A stretch of DNA of 64,000 nt from PFJX01 sp964466195 (GTDB lineage: Bacteria; Pseudomonadota; Gammaproteobacteria; Burkholderiales; Thiobacillaceae). The translations under genes and the position numbers were made by a program. Every line of letters begins with the position of its first letter. Position 1 is the first letter of the stretch. Where the stretch lies: positions 49,077 through 113,076 of the forward strand of contig CAYXMQ010000010.1 of NCBI GenBank assembly GCA_964466195.1. The letters run 5' to 3'. Under the pieces are notes generated by a model. It saw only the letters and a program-made list of their open reading frames with translations. It was not told the origin of the DNA and made no database searches. Shown piece by piece: positions 48,507-55,648 of the stretch.

Positions 48507-48550
48507 ACGCTCGGGGCCGCCTGACGTCTGCAATAACAAGGACTTATATC

Positions 48551-48566
48551 TGGCATGCGGCTTGCA
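48551..48566 (+). promoter_or_regulatory. sigma-54 promoter of nifN operon
   Basis: TGGCATGCGGCTTGCA has the invariant GG and GC of the -24/-12 promoter at correct spacing (consensus TGGCAC-N5-TTGCW). The 15 bases TGGCATGCGGCTTGC recur exactly at the nifV promoter. Confidence 0.9.
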
Positions 48567-48605
48567 CTGCAGTGATTGTCTTTCACTGTCGTCTGCACCC
48601 CGCTC

Positions 48606-50075
48606 ATGGCCGAGATCATCAAACGCAACAAGGCGCTGGCCGTCAATCCGCTGAAAGTCAGCCAGCCGGTGGGCGCATCGCTGGCCTTCCTGGGCATCAA
48701 CCGGGCGCTGTCGATGCTGCATGGCTCGCAAGGCTGCACGGCGTTCGGCAAAGTATTCTTCGTGCGCCATTTCCGCGAGCCGATTCCCTTGCAGACCACC
48801 GCGATGGATCAGGTATCCACGGTGATGAACGCCGACGACAACGTGATTCAGGGTTTGCAGACCATCGCCGAGAAACACCAGCCGGCGCTGATCGGCCTGC
48901 CGACCACCGGACTGTCGGAAACCCAGGGCAGCGACATACACGGCCTGGTGCGCCAGTTCCGCAGCCGGCATCCCGAATTCGACGGCATTCCGGTGGTGGC
49001 GGTGAACACGCCGGATTTCAGCGGTTGCCTGGAATCCGGCTATGCGCTGGCGGTAAAGGCGATGATCGACGTGCTGGTGCCGGCCAGCGAGTGCGTCGGC
49101 AAACGCAGGAAACAGGTCAACGTGCTGGCCGGTTCGCTGCTGACGCCGGGCGACCTGGAACACATCAGGGAATTGATCGAGCTGTTCGGCCTGCGCCCGG
49201 TGCTGCTGCCGGATTTGTCGGATTCGCTCGACGGCCATTTGGCCTACCGGGAGACTGATCAGGATTCCAGCCCGCTGACGGTCGGCGGCACGCCGGTTTC
49301 CGAAATCAAGACCTTGGGCGACGCCGCGGCGACGCTGGTCATCGGTGCATCGCTCTACCCGGCCGCCGATCTGCTGCACAGCCGCAGCGGCGTGCCCGAT
49401 TATCGCTTCGCCTCGCTGATGGGGCTGGCGGCGACGGATGCCTTCATCGCCGCACTGGCAGAGATCAGCGGCCAGCCGGTGCCGGACAGCATCGAACGCC
49501 AGCGCGCGCAGTTGCAGGACGCGATGGTGGACACCCATTTCATGCTCGGCTTCGCCCGCGTCGCGATTGCCGGCGACCCTGATCTGCTGTTTGCGCTGGC
49601 CGACCTGGTCAGCGGCATGGGCTGCGAAGTCAGCGCCGCCGTTTCACCGGCCAAAGCCCCCATTCTTGAAAAAATCTCCGCCGCGCAGGTCAAGCTGGGC
49701 GATTTGGAAGACCTGGAACAGGCGGCACAGGCACACGGCGTCGATCTGGTCATCAGCAATTCCCACGCCGCCGAGACCGCCAAACGGCTGGGCGTGCCGC
49801 TGTTGCGCGCCGGTTTCCCGCAATACGACCTGATCGGCGGCTATCAGAAGCGCTGGGTCGGCTACCGCGGCACCCGCCAGGCACTGTTCGACCTGGCCAA
49901 CCTGTTGGTCGAGCACGGCCAGCACGACGTGCCGGCCTATCGCTCCGTCTATGCCAGCCGTCCGGGCACCCCCAACCCCTCACTCGCTTGCGGGAGAGGG
50001 GAGCTGCAAGCGTCGCTGAGCGACGTTCACGGGAACGCCGCACATGCGACACCTGAAGCTCGTCCATTGCACTGA
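48606..50075 (+). CDS. nifN: nitrogenase iron-molybdenum cofactor biosynthesis protein NifN
   Basis: 489 residues. NifN pairs with NifE in a scaffold that finishes the FeMo-cofactor precursor. The N-terminus is complete (MAEIIKRNKALAVNPLKVSQ), and C44 in GSQGCTAFG corresponds to the NifN cysteine that binds the NifEN [4Fe-4S] cluster. Further family blocks: VRHFREPIPLQTTAMDQVST, NTPDFSGCLESGYALAV and QYDLIGGYQKRWVGYRGTR. NifE is not upstream: the gene has its own NifA/sigma-54 promoter next to a tRNA. The last about 35 residues (after YRSVYASRPG) are encoded by a palindromic REP-like element and run into nifX, so the C-terminal tail is unusual. Confidence 0.95.
   Translation: MAEIIKRNKALAVNPLKVSQPVGASLAFLGINRALSMLHGSQGCTAFGKVFFVRHFREPIPLQTTAMDQVSTVMNADDNVIQGLQTIAEKHQPALIGLPTTGLSETQGSDIHGLVRQFRSRHPEFDGIPVVAVNTPDFSGCLESGYALAVKAMIDVLVPASECVGKRRKQVNVLAGSLLTPGDLEHIRELIELFGLRPVLLPDLSDSLDGHLAYRETDQDSSPLTVGGTPVSEIKTLGDAAATLVIGASLYPAADLLHSRSGVPDYRFASLMGLAATDAFIAALAEISGQPVPDSIERQRAQLQDAMVDTHFMLGFARVAIAGDPDLLFALADLVSGMGCEVSAAVSPAKAPILEKISAAQVKLGDLEDLEQAAQAHGVDLVISNSHAAETAKRLGVPLLRAGFPQYDLIGGYQKRWVGYRGTRQALFDLANLLVEHGQHDVPAYRSVYASRPGTPNPSLACGRGELQASLSDVHGNAAHATPEARPLH
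49976..50001. repeat. REP-like palindrome inside the 3' end of nifN
   Basis: CCCCTCACTCGC-TT-GCGGGAGAGGGG forms a 12-pair stem with one mismatch and one wobble. It resembles the widespread CTCTCCCGCAAGCGGGAGAG type of intergenic repeat of proteobacteria. A smaller hairpin (CGTCGCT-G-AGCGACG, about 50011-50025) follows. Both are read in frame as the end of NifN. Confidence 0.7.
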
Positions 50076-50511
50076 ACAGGCCGCCAGCATGACGCTCAAG
50101 ATCGCTTTCGCCAGTTCCGACCGCCGCGTGGTGGATCAGCATTTCGGCGCCGCCGAGGCGTTCTGCATCTACCGCCTGGCGGAAGAGGGTGCGCGTCTGG
50201 TGGAAGTGGCCGAATTCCACGACAGCGAGATTGCCATGGACGGCCACGAAGGCAAGTTGGCCCGCAAGATCGAATTGCTGGATGGCTGTGCTGCCGTCTA
50301 TTGCAACGCGGTCGGCGCATCTGCGATCAAGCAGTTGCTGGCGGCCGGCATCCAGCCGATCAAGGTCGAGGAAGGGACATCGCTGGACGAACTGCTGGGC
50401 GGCCTCAATCGCAGCCTGAAGCACGAACCGCCCGCCTGGCTGAAGCAACGCCTGCGGCCGAAGGAAGATGACCGCTTCAGTGCGATGGAAGCCGAAGGGT
50501 GGTCGGAATGA
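50044..50511 (+). CDS. nifX: nitrogenase cofactor carrier protein NifX
   Basis: 155 residues; NifX binds FeMo-cofactor precursors between NifB and NifEN. Family blocks: LKIAFASSDRRVVDQHFGAAEAFCIY, ELLDGCAAVYCNAVGASAIKQLLAAGIQPIKV and RFSAMEAEGWSE at the C-terminus. The start at 50044 lies inside the end of nifN and gives an N-terminal extension of a length known for NifX; an inner ATG at 50089 is an alternative. Its stop overlaps the next gene. Confidence 0.95.
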   Translation: MRHLKLVHCTEQAASMTLKIAFASSDRRVVDQHFGAAEAFCIYRLAEEGARLVEVAEFHDSEIAMDGHEGKLARKIELLDGCAAVYCNAVGASAIKQLLAAGIQPIKVEEGTSLDELLGGLNRSLKHEPPAWLKQRLRPKEDDRFSAMEAEGWSE

Positions 50512-50939
50512 TCGAAACCCGCGTCCGAGTCGTTTCCGCCGCCGACGGCATGGCCTGGGTGGCGGCCAGCGAACGATCCGGCTGCGCCGCCTGCCAGTCG
50601 CAAGACCGCTGCGGCCTGGCCGGCCTCGGCCACTACCTTACGCGCCGCCGCGCCCTGCTGCCTCTGGCGCAAGCCGATGCCCGGGCAGGCGATGAGCTGC
50701 TGGTCTGCGTCGATGAAAGCGAACTGCTGCGCGCCGGCGCGTTCGCCTACCTGCTGCCCGCTCTGCTTGCCGTGATAGGCGCCGTCCTGGCCGATGTCGG
50801 CGGCGCCGGCGATCTGGCAGCGGCGCTTGCCGCCCTGCTCGGCTTCAGCCTCGGCCTGGCCGCTGCACGCCTGCTGGCGCCGACCCCGCGCCTGCGCGCC
50901 ACCCCCGTCACCCCTGTCATTTCTGGAGAACCCGCATGA
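50508..50939 (+). CDS. RseC/SoxR-reducing-type membrane protein
   Basis: 143 residues, start at the ATG overlapping the nifX stop. It has the RseC pattern: an N-terminal domain with C26-x2-C29-x5-C35 (CAACQSQDRC), then two membrane helices (AFAYLLPALLAVIGAVLADV; LAAALAALLGFSLGLAAARLL) and a short tail. In E. coli RseC modulates sigma-E and belongs to the Rsx/Rnf-linked SoxR-reducing system. Its place within a nif operon suggests a role with an Rnf-type electron supply, but no rnf genes are in the window. Confidence 0.85.
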   Translation: MIETRVRVVSAADGMAWVAASERSGCAACQSQDRCGLAGLGHYLTRRRALLPLAQADARAGDELLVCVDESELLRAGAFAYLLPALLAVIGAVLADVGGAGDLAAALAALLGFSLGLAAARLLAPTPRLRATPVTPVISGEPA

Positions 50940-51397
50940 CCGAAACCCTCGCACGCGACCCCATCATGGAGACCGATTTCATTAAGGAAATGGTCAAGCA
51001 GATGCGCGCCCTCGACAGCTACGGCAGCTACGACGGCTGGACGGTGGAACGCATCCTGGCGCCCTACATCGTGACCAAGGAACAGCGCCGCCAGATCCCG
51101 GTGATCGGCGACCCGGACGAGGAAACCCTGGCGCGCGTGAAGGCCTTCTACAACGGCATCGCCGTGCTGATCGAAAAAGAATGCGGCCTGATGGCGGTGC
51201 CGATGGTCAACCTCAGCCACGAAGGCTTCGGCCGCGCGCTGATCACCGTCGGCAAGCTGGTCGTGATGGACCGCACCGTGCGCGACATCCACCGCTACGG
51301 CTATGACAACTTTTCCAAGATGAAGGACGAAGCCGACAAATACCTGTCGGTGGCGCTGGAAATCATCGGCAAATACCCGGAAGTCGCGGGGCTTTGA
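50936..51397 (+). CDS. NifX-associated nitrogen fixation protein (DUF269)
   Basis: 153 residues of the DUF269 family found next to nifX in many diazotrophs: FIKEMVKQMRALDSYGSYDGWT, VTKEQRRQIPVIGDPDEETL and VNLSHEGFGRALITVGKLVVMDR. The start overlaps the RseC-like stop (ATGA). Its exact role is not settled; FeMo-cofactor synthesis is assumed from context. Confidence 0.93.
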   Translation: MTETLARDPIMETDFIKEMVKQMRALDSYGSYDGWTVERILAPYIVTKEQRRQIPVIGDPDEETLARVKAFYNGIAVLIEKECGLMAVPMVNLSHEGFGRALITVGKLVVMDRTVRDIHRYGYDNFSKMKDEADKYLSVALEIIGKYPEVAGL

Positions 51398-51407
51398 GGA
51401 GCACGGC

Positions 51408-51617
51408 ATGAGCGAAGAAGAACTCAAGCAACTCGACCGCGAGGTCAAGAAGCTCAAACGCATTTCCAGCGAATGGGCCTCGCAGTTGCACGATCTGGTG
51501 GAGGACAAACTGCCGGCCGGTTACCAGGAAATCCCGGCGCTCGCCCAATCCACCTATGACGCCTGCAAGGCCTGGGCCGACGCCAACAGCCGCCTGGCAG
51601 CCGCGCAGAAAGGCTGA
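51408..51617 (+). CDS. nif-associated small protein (DUF683)
   Basis: 69 residues, mostly helical: LKQLDREVKKLKRISSEWAS, then QLHDLVEDKLPAGYQEIPALAQSTYDAC. This fits the DUF683/CCE_0567-type family, which regularly follows the DUF269 gene. A homologue has been seen as a small helical metal-binding protein. Precise function open. GGAG lies just upstream. Confidence 0.9.
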   Translation: MSEEELKQLDREVKKLKRISSEWASQLHDLVEDKLPAGYQEIPALAQSTYDACKAWADANSRLAAAQKG

Positions 51618-51619
51618 TC

Positions 51620-51910
51620 GTGGACGCCTATACCGCACTCACCCGGGGTGGTGCAGCGTACGCCCCGACCTTCATCGTCGCTCTCGACCAGAAGACCTGC
51701 ATCGGCTGCGGCCGCTGCTACAAGGTCTGCCCGCGCGACGTGTTCGAACTGGTGGAGCGTGAAGAAGACGAACTGGACGAGGACCTCGATGACGATCAGA
51801 TGAGCGTGATGGCATTGAAGAACATGCTCGATTGCATCGGCTGCGGATCCTGCGCCCGCGTCTGCCCGAAAGCTTGCCACAGCCACCAGGCTCTGCCGGT
51901 CGGCATCTGA
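51620..51910 (+). CDS. fdxB: nif-specific ferredoxin III, 2[4Fe-4S]
   Basis: 96 residues from a GTG start. Two cluster motifs: C27-x2-C30-x2-C33-x3-C37 (CIGCGRCYKVC) and C72-x2-C75-x2-C78-x3-C82 (CIGCGSCARVC), separated by an acidic insert (EREEDELDEDLDDD) that is characteristic of FdxB. Likely donates electrons in cofactor synthesis or to nitrogenase reductase. Confidence 0.94.
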   Translation: MDAYTALTRGGAAYAPTFIVALDQKTCIGCGRCYKVCPRDVFELVEREEDELDEDLDDDQMSVMALKNMLDCIGCGSCARVCPKACHSHQALPVGI

Positions 51911-51945
51911 ACCCGATATTCCACTCTCCGCGTTTTCATAGCCCG

Positions 51946-52269
51946 ATGCCCCGTCCCGCCAAACACGTCTTCATCTGCGCCCAGGCGCGTCCCCCTGGCC
52001 ATCCGCGCAGTTCGTGCGCCGAGAAAGGCTGCCGCGAAGTGCTCGACGAATTCCTGTTCCAGTTCCAGCAGCGCCAGTGCTACGCCAGCGTCGCCATCAC
52101 CAGCACCGGCTGTCTCGGCCCGTGCGGCGTCGGCGCCAACGTGCTGGTCTACCCGGAAGGCGTCCTCTACGGCGGCGTCAAGAAGGAGGATGTCAGCGCC
52201 ATCTTCGAGCAGCACCTGTTGGGCGGTCAGCCGGTGGAACGGCTCAAGGCGCCCGCCGAGTTCTGGTAA
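51946..52269 (+). CDS. thioredoxin-like [2Fe-2S] ferredoxin (Shethna FeSI type)
   Basis: 107 residues. The cysteine pattern C11-x12-C24 and C56-x3-C60 (CAQARPPGHPRSSC; GCLGPCGVG) is that of thioredoxin-fold [2Fe-2S] ferredoxins, to which Azotobacter FeSI (2FeCDI) belongs and which is likewise encoded among nif genes. The ATG at 51946 gives a typical N-terminus (PAKHVFICAQ). Role is probably electron transfer linked to nitrogenase or cofactor assembly. Confidence 0.9.
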   Translation: MPRPAKHVFICAQARPPGHPRSSCAEKGCREVLDEFLFQFQQRQCYASVAITSTGCLGPCGVGANVLVYPEGVLYGGVKKEDVSAIFEQHLLGGQPVERLKAPAEFW

Positions 52270-52275
52270 CGCGCC

Positions 52276-52635
52276 ATGGCCGATGCCACCCTGCCTGACG
52301 AACTGGTTGAACTCGGCCAGAAGTTGTGCGCCGTACTCAGCCTGGAAGCGGAACGCTACCTGCAGCACGAGAGGCCGCTGATCCGCCTGCAGGATGTCCG
52401 CTTCAGCCGCGTCATCGACCCCGCCAACGGCCAGCCCGGCTATGTAGGCGTCTGGCGTGACGCGCAGGCGCAGAAACGCGGCAGCCTGACCCTCAACAGC
52501 GACGGCAGCTTTCACGGCGAATATGACCTGCTCGTGCTGCACCCGCGCAGGCCGGGCTGGTTCATCGAGGCGGTCACGGTCTGGGGCCGCGACGGCCTCG
52601 TCAAGGCGGAACCGAGATTGCTGGCGGCGGTATGA
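52276..52635 (+). CDS. unassigned nif-operon protein (119 aa)
   Basis: I do not recognise this gene. It codes for a soluble 119-residue protein without signal peptide, membrane segment or cysteine pairs. The first half is acidic and helical (DELVELGQKLCAVLSLEAERYLQHE); the second has alternating strands ending FHGEYDLLVLHPRRPGWFIEAVTVWG. It follows the ferredoxin after 6 bases and its stop overlaps the next gene, so it is a true operon member. A partner of the ferredoxin or of cofactor assembly is only inferred. Confidence 0.75.
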   Translation: MADATLPDELVELGQKLCAVLSLEAERYLQHERPLIRLQDVRFSRVIDPANGQPGYVGVWRDAQAQKRGSLTLNSDGSFHGEYDLLVLHPRRPGWFIEAVTVWGRDGLVKAEPRLLAAV

Positions 52636-53060
52636 GTTCAGCCTTCCCCGCCGACATGCGCCTGTTGCTGGCGCACAAGCAAAAGACCAGCGCGCGTGTG
52701 CGCTTCCTGCGCTTGCCGCATGGCTTCAGCGCATTTCAGGCGCTGCCGGCAGATTCTTCGGTCACTGATGAGCCTTCGGCAAGCCGGGTCGAAATCCACC
52801 CCGGCCGCTATCTGCGCAGCGCAGAAAGCGCGCTCGGGCTGGACAACGGCGGGCTGGCGCTGGAGGCCGAATTCCGCGCCGGTGTGGCTACGCCGGACGG
52901 GCTGATTCAGGTTCGCCTGGCCATCTTCACCAGCATCGACCCGCCGTTCCAAGCGGCAGAAAAACTGGGCGGCAGATTCATCTCGATTACCGAAGCGCGC
53001 GGCGGCAGTCCGGCTGAAATGGAATTGCTGCGTCAGGCCTATACCGCGCTGATGGGTTAA
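52632..53060 (+). CDS. unassigned nif-operon protein (142 aa)
   Basis: Not recognised. A soluble 142-residue protein starting at the ATG that overlaps the previous stop (ATGA). It has no cysteines, no signal peptide and no membrane segments. Strand-rich segments FRAGVATPDGLIQVRLAIFTSIDPPF and a late helix (SPAEMELLRQAYTALMG) are visible. It is coupled to the 119-residue protein, so the pair may act together. Confidence 0.72.
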   Translation: MSSAFPADMRLLLAHKQKTSARVRFLRLPHGFSAFQALPADSSVTDEPSASRVEIHPGRYLRSAESALGLDNGGLALEAEFRAGVATPDGLIQVRLAIFTSIDPPFQAAEKLGGRFISITEARGGSPAEMELLRQAYTALMG

Positions 53061-53092
53061 ACCCCGTTTACCTGCACGACCTGGAGCATGCA

Positions 53093-53374
53093 ATGAACCC
53101 GTACAACCTGGGCGACCTCGTCTATGCCGCCATCGACCTGCACAACGACCCGCTTCCGGATACCGGCGAAAGCGGCATACCCGGCGTCGCCGCGAACGAA
53201 CTGCTTGCCGCCGCCGGCACGCGCGGCGTCGTGGTCAATGTCGGCCATGCCGAAGCCGACCCGACGCAGAACATCTACCTGGTCCGCTTCGAAACCGCTG
53301 CCGCTGGCAATCTGGCCGAGCCCATCGGCTGCCTGGCGGAAGAAATCGGCTACGCTTCGATACAACCGGCTTAA
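53093..53374 (+). CDS. short NifZ-domain protein
   Basis: 93 residues. Its pattern GDLVYAAIDLHNDPLPDTGE, then LLAAAGTRGVVVNVGHAEADPTQNIYLVRFE follows the NifZ domain layout (G-D-x-V ... ND ... G-xx-G-x-V ... G ... Y-x-V-x-F), but only one domain is present, against two in the NifZ at 56585. A GGAGC site precedes the ATG. It is the last gene of the nifN operon. A role in P-cluster or cofactor assembly is inferred from NifZ. Confidence 0.7.
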   Translation: MNPYNLGDLVYAAIDLHNDPLPDTGESGIPGVAANELLAAAGTRGVVVNVGHAEADPTQNIYLVRFETAAAGNLAEPIGCLAEEIGYASIQPA

Positions 53375-53502
53375 CAGGGTGTTGAAACTTGCGGCGGCGG
53401 GTTCGCCGCCCGATTTGGCAATCGCTCAGGGATTGAGGGCATGGCCCCCTTGCCGGTAAACATCAGCGCATTGCGCTGCGGCGCATCGCGACAGTGTCGA
53501 TT

Positions 53503-53518
53503 TGTCGCAAATCCCACC
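53503..53518 (+). promoter_or_regulatory. imperfect NifA upstream activator site of nifV
   Basis: TGTCGCAAATCCCACC matches TGT-N10-ACA in five of six half-site positions. It lies about 95 bases upstream of the -24 element, the typical distance. No exact match is present in the gap. Confidence 0.4.
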
Positions 53519-53612
53519 AAACGCCCCCGGAAGTCCTTTCCTCGACGCGGATTGAAGCTGAAAGCGGACGGATTTGTCGTTTTTATTCAGATAGATAACG
53601 ACATTTCTGCGC

Positions 53613-53628
53613 TGGCATGCGGCTTGCG
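53613..53628 (+). promoter_or_regulatory. sigma-54 promoter of nifV operon
   Basis: TGGCATGCGGCTTGCG, a -24/-12 element with correct spacing. The first 15 bases are identical to the nifN promoter. Confidence 0.88.
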
Positions 53629-53670
53629 ATGACGATTACATCGCAACCCTCAAGTGCAAGCCTCACGACC

Positions 53671-54810
53671 ATGACCCGCCACATCATCATCGACGACACC
53701 ACATTGCGCGATGGCGAACAGTCCGCCGGGGTCGCGTTCACGCTGGCGGAGAAGCTGGACATCGCCCGCCGCCTGGGCGCGATGGGCGTGCCGGAACTGG
53801 AAGTCGGCATTCCGGCCATGGGCGCGCGCGAATGCGAGGCCATACGCGCGGTCGCCGATCTCGGCTTGCAATCAAGCTTGGTGGTGTGGAGCCGGATGCG
53901 TGCGGCCGACATCGAGGCCTGCCGCAATCTGAACGTCGACCTGATCGACATGTCCATTTCGGTCTCCGACATCCATCTCGCCAAGAAACTGCGCAAGGAC
54001 CGTGCCTGGGTGCTCAACCGCATCCGCGAACTGGTGCCGCGTGCGCAGGACTTGGGGCTGGAGGTGATCGTCGGCTGCGAGGATGCCTCGCGCGCCGATC
54101 TCGATTTTCTGCTCAAAGTCGCGGAAACCGCCGAACTGGCCGGCGCCCGCCGCTTGCGCTACGCCGACACGCTGGGCGTGATGGAACCGTTCGGCGTGCA
54201 TGCGGCCATCGCCAGCCTGCGTTCGGTCAGCGATCTGGAGATCGAGATGCACGCGCACGATGATCTCGGCCTGGCCACCGCCAACACGCTGGCCGCCTGC
54301 CGCGCCGGTGCGACGCATGTCAATACCACGGTCAACGGCCTCGGCGAACGCGCCGGTAATGCACCGCTGGAGGAAGTCGCGCTCGGCCTGGCCAAGCTGT
54401 ACGGCATGCACACCGGCGTCGATCTCAGCCTGTTTCCGGCGCTGTCCGACGCCGTCGCCGCCGCGTCCGGCCGGCCGGTGGCCTGGCACAAGAGCGTGGT
54501 CGGCGCCGGTGCATTCACCCACGAGGCCGGCATCCATGTCGATGGTCTGCTGAAAGACCCGGACACCTATCAATCGTTCGATCCCGGCGAAGTCGGCCGC
54601 TGCCATCGCCTGGTGGTCGGCAAGCATTCCGGCGCGCACGGCGTCATCGCCGCCTACGCCGGCATGGGCATGCCGCTCAGCCCGGCGCAAGCGCGCGAAC
54701 TGCTGCCCGACATCCGCGCCTTGGCCGAACGCACCAAACGCTCGCCCGCCGAGCACGAATTGGCGCTCCTGTATCAGCGCCTGATCGGCCACGCCGATGC
54801 GGTGCATTGA
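53671..54810 (+). CDS. nifV: homocitrate synthase
   Basis: 379 residues from the ATG at 53671. Condenses acetyl-CoA with 2-oxoglutarate to homocitrate, the organic ligand of FeMo-cofactor. Family blocks: IIDDTTLRDGEQSAGVAFT (N-terminal metal-binding aspartate), YADTLGVMEPFGVHAAI, HAHDDLGLATANTLAACRAGATHVNTTVNGLGERAGN and HEAGIHVDGLLKD. First gene of the second nif unit, behind its own sigma-54 promoter. Confidence 0.96.
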   Translation: MTRHIIIDDTTLRDGEQSAGVAFTLAEKLDIARRLGAMGVPELEVGIPAMGARECEAIRAVADLGLQSSLVVWSRMRAADIEACRNLNVDLIDMSISVSDIHLAKKLRKDRAWVLNRIRELVPRAQDLGLEVIVGCEDASRADLDFLLKVAETAELAGARRLRYADTLGVMEPFGVHAAIASLRSVSDLEIEMHAHDDLGLATANTLAACRAGATHVNTTVNGLGERAGNAPLEEVALGLAKLYGMHTGVDLSLFPALSDAVAAASGRPVAWHKSVVGAGAFTHEAGIHVDGLLKDPDTYQSFDPGEVGRCHRLVVGKHSGAHGVIAAYAGMGMPLSPAQARELLPDIRALAERTKRSPAEHELALLYQRLIGHADAVH

Positions 54811-54820
54811 GACGCCGGAC

Positions 54821-55630
54821 ATGAACGCCGCGCGCCGCCTGCAACACGATCCCCGCGCCGGCGGCATTTCAGCGCGCCCGCCCGGCCTGTTCACGCTCCT
54901 GCGCGAAGACGTCGCCTGCGTGTTCCAGCGCGACCCCGCCGCGCGCTCCCGCTTCGAAGTCCTCACCACCTACCCCGGCGTCCACGCCGTTCTGCTGCAG
55001 CGTCTGGCGCATCGGCTGTGGCTGGCCGGGCTGCGCTACCCGGCGCGGCTGCTGGCGTGGTTTGCGCGCCTGCTGACCAATATCGACATCCACCCCGGTG
55101 CGACCCTGGGCCGGCGCTTCTTCATCGATCACGGCGCCGGCGTGGTCATCGGCGAGACCGCCGAGATCGGCGACGATGTGACGCTGTTCCACGGCGTCAC
55201 GCTGGGCGGCACCACCTGGAACAAGGGCAAGCGCCATCCCACGCTGGGCAACGGCGTGGTGATCGGCGCCGGCGCCAAGGTGCTGGGCGCCATTACGCTG
55301 GGCGAGCAGGTGCGGGTGGGCGCCAATTCGGTGGTGGTCAAGGATGTGCCGGCGCATCGCACCGTGGTCGGCATCCCCGGCAAGGTGGTGCTGCGCGCCA
55401 ACGAGGCCGCAGCGGGCGCGGCGGGCATCTACGTCGAGGGCATCAATCTCGACCATCACCTGATCCCCGACCCGGTCGGCCGCGCCATCGCCTGCCTGAT
55501 GGAACGCATCGAGGTTCTGGAAAAGGCCGTGCGTGCGCGCGGCGAAGCGGTGGACAGCCAATGCAGCATCTGCGAGGCCGATGACCTGTGCGCAACGCAG
55601 GCCGCCCATACGATGCAACGCAAGCCATGA
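54821..55630 (+). CDS. cysE: serine O-acetyltransferase, nif-linked
   Basis: 269 residues from the ATG at 54821; a start at 54797 would overlap nifV. Makes O-acetylserine for cysteine, boosting sulfur supply for Fe-S clusters during nitrogen fixation; the Azotobacter counterpart is called nifP. Left-handed beta-helix hexapeptides and the SAT block NIDIHPGATLGRRFFIDHGAGVVIGETAEIGDDV, GVTLGGTTWNKGKRHPTLGN are intact. The C-terminus has a CSICEADDLC cluster of cysteines, extending beyond the usual end. Confidence 0.93.
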   Translation: MNAARRLQHDPRAGGISARPPGLFTLLREDVACVFQRDPAARSRFEVLTTYPGVHAVLLQRLAHRLWLAGLRYPARLLAWFARLLTNIDIHPGATLGRRFFIDHGAGVVIGETAEIGDDVTLFHGVTLGGTTWNKGKRHPTLGNGVVIGAGAKVLGAITLGEQVRVGANSVVVKDVPAHRTVVGIPGKVVLRANEAAAGAAGIYVEGINLDHHLIPDPVGRAIACLMERIEVLEKAVRARGEAVDSQCSICEADDLCATQAAHTMQRKP

Positions 55631-55648
55631 AAGCTAGGTGAGAACCGC

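Larger units (their letters stand above)
48297..48605 (+). promoter_or_regulatory. nifN control region (NifA site and sigma-54 promoter)
   Basis: No gene is visible in these about 300 bases. The right part is a nif promoter: a NifA upstream activator site and a -24/-12 element, listed separately. Transcription should begin near 48578, leaving a short leader of about 28 bases with no clear Shine-Dalgarno sequence. The left part, next to the tRNA, has a GCATGCATGC palindrome but no integrase or terminator. Confidence 0.75.
53375..53670 (+). promoter_or_regulatory. nifV control region
   Basis: This gap of about 300 bases has no gene. A GC-rich hairpin (GGCGGCG/CGCCGCC, about 53393-53410) without T-run lies near its left end. 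An AT-rich stretch (53576-53600) between the candidate NifA site and the promoter could hold an IHF-bent region. The sigma-54 promoter lies near the right end. Confidence 0.7.

Noticed and set aside
48576..48605. Upstream TTG start for nifN
   Set aside because: The start would lie at or before the expected sigma-54 transcription start near 48578, and the ten added residues do not match NifN.
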